Assembly (NCBI GenBank): GCA_965209045.1
Contig: CBDBPW010000002.1
Coordinates: forward strand, 186,001 to 250,000
From: JAJEFO01 sp965209045
Lineage (GTDB): Bacteria; Pseudomonadota; Alphaproteobacteria; Rhodobacterales; Rhodobacteraceae
Direction: 5' to 3'
Length of the DNA stretch: 64,000 bases
Both the position numbers and the translations under genes were made by a program. The notes under the pieces were generated by a model that was not told where the DNA came from, did not search any database, and saw only the letters and a program-made list of their open reading frames with translations. Position 1 is the stretch's first letter. Each line of letters opens with the position of its first letter. Positions 52,116 to 61,255 of this stretch are shown here, piece by piece.

Positions 52116-52287
52116 CTGCCCGACCGGCCGCCTCGCCTCTTTCGATCATACCATGCGCGAGCCGGATTCCGAAGCCGCCCATGCACGTCAAGCACCAAAG
52201 TCAACGGTGCACTGAACATGCACAGGCACCCATGTGACGCAAGAGCCGGCAATCCGCACCGCAACGGGGTCTTCGGCGACAGCCAGC

Positions 52288-52974
52288 TCAAAGCGCAGGA
52301 TCCCGGCACGCAAGAATGGATGCCGTCAAGTCACCCAACCTCTGCCTCTGTGTTCGGCCGGCGTCAAAGTTCGAGCCTTCCAGCCAAGCCTCGAAGGCCG
52401 CCTTGAGAGCCGGCCACTCGCTGTCGATGCAGGCGTACCAAGCCGTGTCGCGATTCCGTCCCTTGACGACCGTCGCCTGCCGAAAGATCCCTTCGTAGGA
52501 GAAGCCGAATCGCTCCGCCGCGCGCCGCGAGCGGTGGTTCGCCGCATCGCACTTCCATTCGAACCGTCGATAACCCGCCTCGAAGGACCAGCGCATCAGT
52601 TGATAGACCGCTTCGGTGGCTTCTCGAGTCCGCTGAAGGCGAGGCGAAAACGTAAGCCAGCCCGTCTCGATCGAGCCCGCGGCAGGCTTGATCCGCATCA
52701 GGCTGAGGGTGCCTCCGAGCCGGCCGTCTTCCATGCGCACCGCGTAGTGCAGTGGATCGGGCGACGCCCGCGCCGTGTCCGTCCAGGCCAAATAGCCAGC
52801 CGGGTCGAACGGACCGTGCGGAAGATACTCCCACATCTTGCCGTCCGCATCCTCGGCGAAGGCCTCCAGCAATCCGGCGACATGTTCACGTTCGACCGGT
52901 TCAAGCTTGACATAGCGTCCCTCGATGACCGTGCGCGATGGAAGTGGCGGAGGCGACCAGTCCTTCAGGTTCAT
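52288..52974 (-). CDS. GNAT family N-acetyltransferase (RimJ/RimL-like)
   Basis: This 228-residue protein has the RimJ-like layout: EGRYVKLEPVEREHVAGLLEAF at the start, SIETGWLTFSPRLQRTREATEAVYQLMRWSFE in the acetyl-CoA region and NHRSRRAAERFGFSYEGIFRQATVVKGRNRDTAWYACID at the end. The acceptor is unknown. It lies between glmM and aspS in the same direction but with gaps over 100 bases, so co-transcription is uncertain. Confidence 0.87.
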   Translation of the reverse strand: MNLKDWSPPPLPSRTVIEGRYVKLEPVEREHVAGLLEAFAEDADGKMWEYLPHGPFDPAGYLAWTDTARASPDPLHYAVRMEDGRLGGTLSLMRIKPAAGSIETGWLTFSPRLQRTREATEAVYQLMRWSFEAGYRRFEWKCDAANHRSRRAAERFGFSYEGIFRQATVVKGRNRDTAWYACIDSEWPALKAAFEAWLEGSNFDAGRTQRQRLGDLTASILACRDPAL

Positions 52975-53079
52975 GGCATCATCGTTCCCGGATCCTCGAA
53001 TTCGCCACGCAGCGCGTCATCCTGGACGGATCGACCGCCACGACGTTGTTCCGTCGAAGCTCTCATCGCGAAGTGGCGA

Positions 53080-54864
53080 TCACTCTTCGGGCGGCAGCGT
53101 TCGCAGCCGCAGTTCACGCATCTGCTCCCTGGTCGGCTCCGTCGGTGCGCCCATCATGAGATCTTCCGCCCGCTGGTTCATCGGAAAGAGAATAACTTCG
53201 CGGATGTTCTCCTCGTCGGCCAGGAGCATGACGATCCGGTCGATTCCGGCAGCGCAACCGCCGTGAGGCGGCGCACCGAAGCGCAGCGCATTGACCATGC
53301 CGCCAAATCGGGCGCGCACCTCGTCCTCTCCATAGCCCGCAATCTCGAAGGCCCGAAACATGATCTCGGGCTGATGGTTGCGGATTGCGCCCGAGGCGAT
53401 TTCGTGGCCGTTGCACACTAGGTCGTACTGGAAGCCAAGAGCGTCCAGCGGATTGCCTTCAAGCGCGGCCATGCCCCCTTGGGGCATCGAGAATGGATTG
53501 TGCTCGAAGTCGATCCCGCCGCTGTCCTCATCCTCGATGTAGAGCGGGAAATCGACAATCCAGGCAAACGCGAACCGGTCATTCGCGACAAGTCCAAGCT
53601 CCTCGCCTATGAGCGCGCGGGCCTTTCCGGCGACGGCTTCAAAGCTCTTTGCCTTGCCACCAAGAAAGAACGCGGCGTCGCCCGATTCCAGGTCGAGCTG
53701 CTTCCTGATTGCCTCCGTACGTTCTGGCCCGATGTTCTTCGCGACCGGCCCGGCCGCCTCCATGCCGTCTTCGCCGTCGCGCCAGATGATGTAGCCCATG
53801 CCCGGGAGCCCTTCGCCCTGGGCAAACGCATTCATGCGGTCGCAGAACCGGCGGCTGCCGCCACCGGGCGCGGGAATCGTGCGAACTTCCGTTCCTGCCT
53901 GTTCCAGGATCCTCGCGAATGTCGCGAATCCGGACCCCCGGAAATGTTCCGAGACATCTTCCATCCTGAGCGGATTCCTCAGGTCGGGCTTGTCGGTGCC
54001 GTACCAGAGCATCGTGTCGCGATACGGGATCTGCGGCCAGCCGGCGGCCGCGTCCACGTCACGGCTCGCCGCAAACTCGGAGAACACGCCCTCGATCACC
54101 GGCGAAATCGCATCGAACACGTCCTGCTGCGTCACGAAGCTCATTTCCAAGTCGAGCTGGTAGAAATCCGTGGGCGAACGGTCGGCGCGCGGATCCTCGT
54201 CCCGGAAGCATGGCGCGACCTGGAAATACCGATCGAAGCCGGAAACCATCAAGAGCTGCTTGAACTGCTGCGGCGCCTGCGGAAGCGCGTAGAACTTGCC
54301 CGGATGGAGCCGCGAGGGCACGAGGAAATCACGCGCGCCTTCGGGGCTGGATGCCGTGATGATCGGCGTCTGATGCTCGCGGAATCCGGCGTCCCACATG
54401 CGCCGCCGAATGCTCGCCACCACATCCGAGCGAAGCTTCATGTTCCGCTGCATCACCTCACGTCGCAGGTCGAGGAACCGGTAGCGCAGCCGCGTCTCTT
54501 CCGGGTATTCCTGATCGCCAAACACGATCAGAGGGAGCTCCTCTGCAGCTCCCAGCACCTCGAGGTCGCGGATGAAGACCTCGATGTCGCCGGTGGAAAT
54601 CTTCGGGTTCACGAGATCGGGGGCCCGCGCTTTCACCTCCCCATCTATCCGGATGCACCATTCGGAACGAACCTTCTCGACCTCTGCGAAGGCCGGACTG
54701 TCCGGGTCGGCCAGGACCTGAGTCACGCCATAGTGGTCGCGCAGATCGACGAACAGCACTCCGCCATGATCTCGAACGCGGTGAACCCAGCCCGAAAGGC
54801 GCACGGTCTCCCCAACATGGGAGGCATCGAGCTCGGCGCAATTGTGACTTCGATAGGCGTGCAT
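53080..54864 (-). CDS. aspS: Aspartyl-tRNA synthetase
   Basis: This 594-residue class IIb synthetase has the N-terminal OB-fold anticodon domain (VGETVRLSGWVHRVRDHGGVLFVDLRD), motif 2 FRDEDPRADRSPTDFYQLD, the bacterial GAD insertion region and motif 3 GIDRIVMLLADEENIREVI. I chose the ATG at 54864 (MHAYRSHNCAELD), giving the normal bacterial length. It diverges from carB. Confidence 0.96.
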   Translation of the reverse strand: MHAYRSHNCAELDASHVGETVRLSGWVHRVRDHGGVLFVDLRDHYGVTQVLADPDSPAFAEVEKVRSEWCIRIDGEVKARAPDLVNPKISTGDIEVFIRDLEVLGAAEELPLIVFGDQEYPEETRLRYRFLDLRREVMQRNMKLRSDVVASIRRRMWDAGFREHQTPIITASSPEGARDFLVPSRLHPGKFYALPQAPQQFKQLLMVSGFDRYFQVAPCFRDEDPRADRSPTDFYQLDLEMSFVTQQDVFDAISPVIEGVFSEFAASRDVDAAAGWPQIPYRDTMLWYGTDKPDLRNPLRMEDVSEHFRGSGFATFARILEQAGTEVRTIPAPGGGSRRFCDRMNAFAQGEGLPGMGYIIWRDGEDGMEAAGPVAKNIGPERTEAIRKQLDLESGDAAFFLGGKAKSFEAVAGKARALIGEELGLVANDRFAFAWIVDFPLYIEDEDSGGIDFEHNPFSMPQGGMAALEGNPLDALGFQYDLVCNGHEIASGAIRNHQPEIMFRAFEIAGYGEDEVRARFGGMVNALRFGAPPHGGCAAGIDRIVMLLADEENIREVILFPMNQRAEDLMMGAPTEPTREQMRELRLRTLPPEE

Positions 54865-55069
54865 GAAATTGCAACTCCCGATTGCAGCGCGCCGATACAA
54901 CTTGCAACGGACCAGAAGTCAAGCGGACAAGAGATGCCAAGCCCGTACGGACTTGCCGCTTGCCGGAACCCGGCGTCACAAATCGCGGCGCTGCCCCGGC
55001 TAGGCCCTTGCGCAGGAACAGCCAATCCCTATAAGGCAGGACAATTTGCGCGTGACGACGAGACAGCAG

Positions 55070-58000
55070 ATGCCGAAGAGAACCGACATTCAGTCGATCA
55101 TGATCATCGGGGCCGGTCCCATCGTCATCGGACAGGCTTGCGAGTTCGACTACTCGGGGGCACAGGCCTGCAAGGCGCTCCGCGAGGAAGGCTTTCGCGT
55201 CATACTCGTGAACTCGAACCCGGCCACGATCATGACCGACCCGGGCATGGCGGACGCAACCTATGTCGAACCCATCACGCCGGAAGTCGTGGCAAGGATC
55301 ATCGAGAAGGAGCGGCCCGACGCGCTTCTGCCCACCATGGGCGGGCAGACCGGCCTGAACACGTCCCTCGCCCTGCAAGACATGGGCGTCCTGGGAGAGC
55401 TCGGAGTCGAAATGATCGGCGCCAGGCCGGAAGCCATCGAGATGGCAGAGAACCGAAAGCTCTTCAGGGAGGCCATGGAGCGAATCGGCCTCGAGAACCC
55501 GAGGGCCGTGATCGCCGATGCGCCAAGGGACGCCGATGGGCGCCATGACATCTCGAAGGGCGTCGAGCGCGCGATGGAAGCGCTGGACGAAGTGGGGCTT
55601 CCCGCCATCATCCGGCCCGCCTTCACCCTGGGCGGAACCGGCGGCGGCGTCGCCTACAACCGCGCCGAGTATCTCGAGATGTGCCGCCGGGGACTCGAAG
55701 CCTCTCCCGTCGCGCAGATCCTGATCGACGAAAGCCTGCTCGGCTGGAAGGAGTACGAGATGGAAGTGGTCCGCGACCGGGCGGACAACGCGATCATCGT
55801 GTGCTCCATCGAGAACGTCGATCCCATGGGCGTCCACACGGGAGATTCCATCACGGTCGCCCCGGCACTGACCCTCACCGACAAGGAGTACCAGTCGATG
55901 CGGACGGCCTCGATCGCCGTTCTGCGCGAGATAGGCGTCGAGACCGGAGGCTCAAACGTCCAGTGGGCGGTGAACCCCGAGGACGGGCGCATGGTGGTGA
56001 TCGAGATGAACCCTCGGGTTTCGCGGTCTTCGGCACTGGCATCGAAGGCCACGGGATTCCCGATCGCCAAGATCGCCGCAAAGCTCGCCGTGGGCTTCAC
56101 GCTGGACGAGCTCGACAACGACATCACCAAGGTCACGCCCGCATCGTTCGAACCGACGATCGACTACGTGGTCACGAAGATCCCGCGATTTGCCTTCGAG
56201 AAGTTCCCGGGCAGCGAACCGTCGCTCTCGACCTCCATGAAATCGGTGGGCGAAGCCATGGCCATCGGCCGCACGTTCCACGAGAGCATGCAGAAGGCGC
56301 TTGCGTCCCTTGAGACCGGCTTGACCGGGCTTGACGAGATCGAGATTCCCGGCGCTCCTCCCCCGCCCGCACCGTTCTGCGGCGGCGGCTCGATCGCCTA
56401 CACCGAAGAGGTTACCGGAGGCGACGGGCGCGCAGCCATCACTGCAGCTCTTGCCAGGCTGACGCCGGACAGGCTTCGGATCATTGCGCAGGCAATGCGG
56501 CACGGGCTTTCGGACTGCGACATCCAGGCAGTGACGAAATTCGATCCCTGGTTTCTCGCCCGGATCCGCGAAATCGTGGATGCCGAGGCCGAGGTGCTGG
56601 AGAGCGGGCTGCCCGAATCCAGGGAGGACCTGCGCAAGCTGAAGATGCTTGGTTTCACCGATGCGCGGCTGGCGAAACTGACCGGCCTTCGGGAAGATGA
56701 CGTCCGTCGCGGCCGACACGGCCTGGGTGTCCACGCGGTCTTCAAGCGAATCGACACCTGCGCGGCGGAATTCGAGGCGCATACGCCCTACATGTATTCG
56801 ACTTACGAGGCGCCCGCCATGAGCGAGGCGGAATGCGAGGCGAACCCTACCGAGAGGCGCAAGGTGGTCATTCTCGGCGGGGGTCCCAACCGCATCGGCC
56901 AGGGAATCGAGTTCGACTATTGCTGCTGCCACGCCTGTTTCGCGCTGTCCGAAGCGGGCTATGAGACGATAATGGTAAACTGCAACCCGGAGACCGTCTC
57001 GACGGACTACGACACTTCGGACAGGCTGTATTTCGAGCCGCTGACATTCGAGCACGTCATGGAGATCCTCCGGGTTGAGCAGGAGCGTGGCACGCTCCAT
57101 GGAGTGATCGTGCAGTTCGGCGGGCAGACTCCCCTGAAGCTCGCCAATGCGCTGGATGACGCGGACATTCCCATTCTCGGCACGTCACCGGACGCGATCG
57201 ACCTGGCAGAGGACCGGAAGCGCTTTCAGGAACTCGTCAACCGCCTGAACCTGAGACAGCCCAGGAACGGCATAGCGCATTCTGGCGAAGAGGCGCTCTC
57301 CGTCGCCGACGACATCGGATACCCGCTGGTGATCAGGCCGTCCTACGTGCTTGGCGGCCGCGCGATGCAGATCGTCCGCGATGCCAGCCAGCTCGATCGA
57401 TACATCCGCGAGGCTGTCGTCGTCTCGGGCGAAAGCCCGGTCCTGCTCGACAGCTATCTGGGCGGCGCGACCGAGGTGGACGTGGACGCCATCTGCGACG
57501 GCGAGGACGTGCATGTCTCCGGCATCATGGAGCACATCGAAGAGGCAGGCGTCCATTCGGGCGACAGTGCATGTTCGCTGCCACCGCACTCTCTTCCGGC
57601 GGGAATCATCGACGAGCTCGTCCACCAGACAGAGGCGCTGGCCCGGGAACTGAAGGTTGTCGGGCTGATGAACGTGCAGTACGCGATCAAGGGCGAAGAC
57701 ATCTACCTCATCGAAGTCAACCCGCGTGCCTCGCGCACCGTGCCGTTCGTGGCCAAGGCCGTGGACAGCGCCATTGCCTCGATTGCGGCCCGCGTGATGG
57801 CTGGCGAGAAACTCTCCGATTTCCCAATGCAGGCCACCAATGGCGACGGAGATACGAATCCCATGACGCTCAGGGACTTTCGCACGCCGTGGTATTCGGT
57901 CAAGGAGGCCGTGCTGCCCTTCGCGCGCTTCCCTGGCGTCGACACGCTTCTCGGTCCCGAAATGCGTTCGACCGGGGAAGTCATGGGATGGGACAGGAGC

Positions 58001-58444
58001 TTCGCGCGCGCATTCCTCAAGGCGCAGCTAGGCGCAGGCGCGATGCTTCCCGAAGAAGGGACCGTCTTCTTCTCCATCAGGAATGCAGACAAGACGGAAG
58101 AACTGGTCGAAACGGCGCGGATTCTGCACGGGCTCGGACTGAAGATCCTCGCCACCCGCGGCACCGCGAGGTTCCTGACCGGCAACGGCATCCCGTCAGA
58201 CATCGTGAACAAGGTCTACGAAGGCGGGCGGACGATAATTGACGTGATGAAGGACGGCGAGGTCGCACTCGTCATGAACACGACCGAGGGCGCCCAGGCC
58301 ATCGAGGACTCGCGCTCGATGAGGAACGTGACCCTCATGGACAGGATTCCGTATTTCACGACCGCTGCAGGGATTCACGCGGCGGCGCTCGCCATGGAGT
58401 CAAGGGCGGAAGGCGAACTGGGCGTGAGATCACTGCAGGATTGA
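55070..58444 (+). CDS. carB: Carbamoyl-phosphate synthase large subunit
   Basis: This 1124-residue enzyme makes carbamoyl phosphate for arginine and pyrimidines. Both ATP-grasp halves are present: the first opens TDIQSIMIIGAGPIVIGQACEFDYSGAQACKAL, with GGTGGG and EMNPRVSRSSALASKATGFPIA; the second repeats KVVILGGGPNRIGQGIEFDYCC and EVNPRASRTVPFVAKA. The C-terminal MGS-like regulatory domain (VFFSIRNADKTEELVETAR) is intact. ATG 55070 gives the usual MPKRTDIQ start; a TTG at 55046 is an alternative. carA is not adjacent. Confidence 0.97.
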   Translation: MPKRTDIQSIMIIGAGPIVIGQACEFDYSGAQACKALREEGFRVILVNSNPATIMTDPGMADATYVEPITPEVVARIIEKERPDALLPTMGGQTGLNTSLALQDMGVLGELGVEMIGARPEAIEMAENRKLFREAMERIGLENPRAVIADAPRDADGRHDISKGVERAMEALDEVGLPAIIRPAFTLGGTGGGVAYNRAEYLEMCRRGLEASPVAQILIDESLLGWKEYEMEVVRDRADNAIIVCSIENVDPMGVHTGDSITVAPALTLTDKEYQSMRTASIAVLREIGVETGGSNVQWAVNPEDGRMVVIEMNPRVSRSSALASKATGFPIAKIAAKLAVGFTLDELDNDITKVTPASFEPTIDYVVTKIPRFAFEKFPGSEPSLSTSMKSVGEAMAIGRTFHESMQKALASLETGLTGLDEIEIPGAPPPPAPFCGGGSIAYTEEVTGGDGRAAITAALARLTPDRLRIIAQAMRHGLSDCDIQAVTKFDPWFLARIREIVDAEAEVLESGLPESREDLRKLKMLGFTDARLAKLTGLREDDVRRGRHGLGVHAVFKRIDTCAAEFEAHTPYMYSTYEAPAMSEAECEANPTERRKVVILGGGPNRIGQGIEFDYCCCHACFALSEAGYETIMVNCNPETVSTDYDTSDRLYFEPLTFEHVMEILRVEQERGTLHGVIVQFGGQTPLKLANALDDADIPILGTSPDAIDLAEDRKRFQELVNRLNLRQPRNGIAHSGEEALSVADDIGYPLVIRPSYVLGGRAMQIVRDASQLDRYIREAVVVSGESPVLLDSYLGGATEVDVDAICDGEDVHVSGIMEHIEEAGVHSGDSACSLPPHSLPAGIIDELVHQTEALARELKVVGLMNVQYAIKGEDIYLIEVNPRASRTVPFVAKAVDSAIASIAARVMAGEKLSDFPMQATNGDGDTNPMTLRDFRTPWYSVKEAVLPFARFPGVDTLLGPEMRSTGEVMGWDRSFARAFLKAQLGAGAMLPEEGTVFFSIRNADKTEELVETARILHGLGLKILATRGTARFLTGNGIPSDIVNKVYEGGRTIIDVMKDGEVALVMNTTEGAQAIEDSRSMRNVTLMDRIPYFTTAAGIHAAALAMESRAEGELGVRSLQD

Positions 58445-58866
58445 ACGGCTCGCCTTGCACGCCCGCGTCTGGATGCATGAACAAGAGAGAGAACGAGACG
58501 CGGCGGCCCCGCCCGCGAGCGGAGAGCCGCAAGACGGGCCGACAACGAAATCGCTTTCAATCAAGATGTCAGCCGGCGCCTTGGCGGTGTTCCGGGGATG
58601 CGATCGCGAACTCGTGTTACGCTTTCCGCTTTCGGCGCGGTCGGCCAGCAGCCGGGGCGGACCATTGGCTCGCCACGACATCGACCAGCCTGATCTTGGC
58701 CGAGAATATCCGCTGATGGGTGTATGAGCGGGCCATGGAACATCGGCCAACGGGCACTGTCCGCTCGATTGATGAAGACATTGGCGATGGAGGAGCGCCG
58801 ACACCCGTGCGTCTGCCACATGGCTGTGCCAAACTTGTCAAATCAGAATGAAAGGGAGAGGGATCG
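58445..58866. other. Intergenic region after carB
   Basis: About 420 bases without a recognisable gene or convincing terminator. The right end contains the purine-rich ribosome binding site of the next gene (AAAGGGAGAGGG). Confidence 0.45.
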
Positions 58867-59340
58867 ATGGCTGGCATCGCGCTACTTGCCGCGGTTACAA
58901 TTCTCTACGCGGGCTACAACCTGTTCGTGAAGCTGTCCGGAGGGCACGTGCCTTCGGGAGCCACGACAACCGTTCTCGCCACGATGTGCATTCAAGTCGC
59001 TGCGCTTTCGACGTCGATCGTGTTTCTCGCCCTGCTCGCGGTTCGGGGCGGACACGTGTTTTCCCTGTCTCCGGGGTCTTATGCCTGGGCTGCGTTTGCC
59101 GGGTTGTGCATCGGAGGCGCGGAGATCGGCTATCTCTACCTCTTCGGCGGTGTCGGAGGTATGAAGTCGATGGATGCGAGCGTTGCCATTCCTACAATCG
59201 TGAGCGGCACGATCGTGATCGCGTTGCTGTTTTCGTTCCTAATTCTGAAGGAGCAGATTTCCTGGAGCCAGGTACTCGGAAGTTGTCTGATCCTCGTCGG
59301 AATCTTCTTCCTGTTCGTGCAGAGACCGGGATCGGCCTGA
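58867..59340 (+). CDS. Half-size DMT/EamA-like membrane protein
   Basis: This 157-residue protein has about five hydrophobic helices: 3-22, 37-62, 70-95, 103-125 and 133-150, with the EamA-like ending LILKEQISWSQVLGSCLILVGIFFLF. Typical DMT transporters have ten helices; proteins with half this size pair as dimers, as in small multidrug resistance and 4-TMS-plus-one families. GGGAGAGGG lies close before the ATG. The substrate is unknown. Confidence 0.82.
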   Translation: MAGIALLAAVTILYAGYNLFVKLSGGHVPSGATTTVLATMCIQVAALSTSIVFLALLAVRGGHVFSLSPGSYAWAAFAGLCIGGAEIGYLYLFGGVGGMKSMDASVAIPTIVSGTIVIALLFSFLILKEQISWSQVLGSCLILVGIFFLFVQRPGSA

Positions 59341-59700
59341 GGAGCGTATTTGTTGACCCGTTGTGGCCGAATACAGACTGCCAAAACTGGGCTGATCTCT
59401 TGAGAATCTGCCGCGCGCAGCAAGCACAACTTAAGTGTTCGTGCCCTTAGATGCGCTTGAATGCGCCACCCTGGGCCCTCGCGCACAATCCTTGTGCCCC
59501 CACTGACAGACGGGATCACTGCAACGTTTCCATGCTGCCTCCAATTCTGGCCTGGGACCATCCGGCAGAAGATCACGCATCGCTATGGCATCGACACCGT
59601 TGAGGGAAACAGCGGACCCGAGAGGATTCGAACCTAGCGAACCTGCCACTCGCAAATTGTCCCGGTTCCTCGGAATGACCATCGAGGCGTTGGATGGCGT
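59341..59700. other. Intergenic region containing a tRNA 3'-end copy
   Basis: No protein gene is recognisable. The notable feature is the 20-bp copy of the tRNA-Arg 3' part at 59616-59635, described separately. Confidence 0.5.
59616..59635 (-). repeat. 20-bp copy of the tRNA-Arg 3' end (att-like)
   Basis: ACCCGAGAGGATTCGAACCT is identical to 60640-60659 inside tRNA-Arg(CCG), covering the T loop and 3' acceptor strand. The rest of a tRNA is absent here (the T stem would not pair). Such a direct repeat is what tRNA-targeting integrases leave behind. Confidence 0.7.
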
Positions 59701-60123
59701 TCATCGCGGAATCCACGGGTCAACGATCTTGATTCCGCACCCCTCGAAATCTCTCCCGTTGCGCGTAGCAATGGCGGCCCCATGGCAACGAGCAATTGCG
59801 GCAATCTGACAGGCAGGGAAGCTGATTGCCCGACCAGCAGCTCGTCGGCCAGCGAAGATCGCCGCAAACTCCTGAGCCGCGGCGCTGTCGAACGGCAATA
59901 CACGGTGTCCGAAATCATCCCAAACCAAGGCGTTGATCTCTGCGATCAACCTGTCACGGCGGCGCCCTGCCGGAAGGATCAGGGCTCTGCGCCGCAATTC
60001 GGCCTCTCCAACCGCGCTCAGATGAAGGATGGCATCTTTCTGACGCCCGAACCAGTCCAGAACGGCAGGAGCGGGCAACGGCCGCATCAGCTCCGAGACG
60101 ACATTGGTGTCGATCAGGATCAT
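59701..60123 (-). CDS. vapC: PIN-domain toxin (VapC/FitB type), catalytic Asp replaced
   Basis: This 140-residue protein begins MILIDTNVVSELMRP, with Asp5 and Thr6 of PIN ribonucleases; Glu42 lies in SAVGEAELRRR. The third acidic position, normally the Asp of ADAQIAAIA, reads PACQIAAIA (Ala104), while the fourth site TRNGRDFEG (Asp125) is kept. It follows the antitoxin gene by four bases. Loss of one metal ligand suggests reduced or lost nuclease activity, so the module may be decaying. The ATG at 60123 is the family start. Confidence 0.88.
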   Translation of the reverse strand: MILIDTNVVSELMRPLPAPAVLDWFGRQKDAILHLSAVGEAELRRRALILPAGRRRDRLIAEINALVWDDFGHRVLPFDSAAAQEFAAIFAGRRAAGRAISFPACQIAAIARCHGAAIATRNGRDFEGCGIKIVDPWIPR

Positions 60124-60127
60124 GGCC

Positions 60128-60370
60128 TCAATCGAAGCCTGGCGGCTCAGGCATTGGATCCCGATCCTGCAGCTCAAGCTCCACGCCTCCTATGGCGGCG
60201 AACCGCCGATGAATGTCTTCGCCGAGATTTCCGCTCTCTGCCGGGGGGCCGATAGCCTGCCTCAGGATTTGCCGCACTTCCTCTTCCATGGAACGACCAT
60301 GCTCGGCGGCACGAATGCGCAGACGCCTTTTTAGACGGTCGTCAAGATTGCGGACAGTGATGCTGGCCAT
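60128..60370 (-). CDS. vapB: Ribbon-helix-helix antitoxin (VapB/FitA/StbC-like)
   Basis: This 80-residue protein has the N-terminal DNA-binding RHH segment MASITVRNLDDRLKRRLRIRAAEHGRSMEEEVRQILRQAI and a C-terminal tail (EDIHRRFAAIGGVELELQDRD) that would bind the PIN toxin. It precedes vapC with a four-base gap, the usual antitoxin-first order, and is expected to autoregulate the operon. Confidence 0.9.
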   Translation of the reverse strand: MASITVRNLDDRLKRRLRIRAAEHGRSMEEEVRQILRQAIGPPAESGNLGEDIHRRFAAIGGVELELQDRDPMPEPPGFD

Positions 60371-60633
60371 GAGTCCCTCCCATGCAGGTCACAATGCAAT
60401 CAATGATAGCACTGCAGGCAAGAAATACCGGAATCAGGGGCTGCCGGATCATGGCCCCTCAAGTCCGCAGCGAGCTGCAACCCCTGCAAGAATACGCAGC
60501 AATGCTCAGAAGCAATTCTCGAATACCGTGATCTCTGGAGACACGCCCGGACTTCCAGCCGCTTCGTCGTGACGGACAACTCGCATCGTGGCGCCAAAAT
60601 CAACATCTGGCTCATCATGTATTTCAAGGGCAA

Positions 60634-60710
<77 letters not shown>

Positions 60711-61230
60711 CAATGCGACTTGATAGAAAGGTTACCGCCTCTTCGCAAGTCCATCCCTGCACCAGCCGGACACCCGGCTGTCGAATTCCGGACTGTTTCG
60801 GAGGCCTTGTTTGGAATAGATTCGATCCGGGGCCTCGTACCAGTTTCGGATCGCTCCGAATGTTTCCATCCAATTCGGGCAATCGTGCCGTCCAGAGATT
60901 CCGCCACTGACGCGCTTGCCTGACCTCGGGGAACGGCGCATTGAGGCGGGGACCTTCGCTTCAGTTCCTTATGTGAGAGCCGGCCTCTCGCTGACGCCGC
61001 TCCAGGATGTCGTTCCAGTCCTTGCGCAGGGCCAGCACAAGGAGGCAGACCCCGAGGTCCTCTTGCAAGAGCGCACCTGCGGCCCGGTCGTCCTCCGTGT
61101 CAGCCCACTGCATCCCGAAGATCGAACCGTCTCCGTCTGCGAAGCCCGTTCCCCTATGTCCGACCCGAAACCCTTGCAGGTTGGCGGACGCACCCGGTTG
61201 CCATCCGGGAGTCAATCGTTTAGTATCAAA
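60711..61230. other. Intergenic region upstream of the DapA-like operon
   Basis: No gene is recognisable. A frame on the minus strand at 60961-61215 (MTPGWQPGASANLQGF ... ILERRQREAGSHIRN) has somewhat protein-like composition but no homologue that I know and no good start, so I do not annotate it as a gene. Confidence 0.4.
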
Positions 61231-61255
61231 ATATAACTCAGTGGTCTCATTATAT
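61231..61255. promoter_or_regulatory. AT-rich dyad overlapping the start codon of the DapA-like gene
   Basis: ATATAA (61231-61236) and TTATAT (61250-61255) are perfect inverted arms around 13 bases, ending in the ATG at 61254. No ribosome binding site precedes this ATG. The dyad could be an operator overlapping the transcription start of a leaderless mRNA. Confidence 0.4.

Noticed and set aside
53479..55548. A 689-codon open frame antisense to aspS
   Set aside because: It is the complement of the class II synthetase and then overlaps carB; no start or family features support it.
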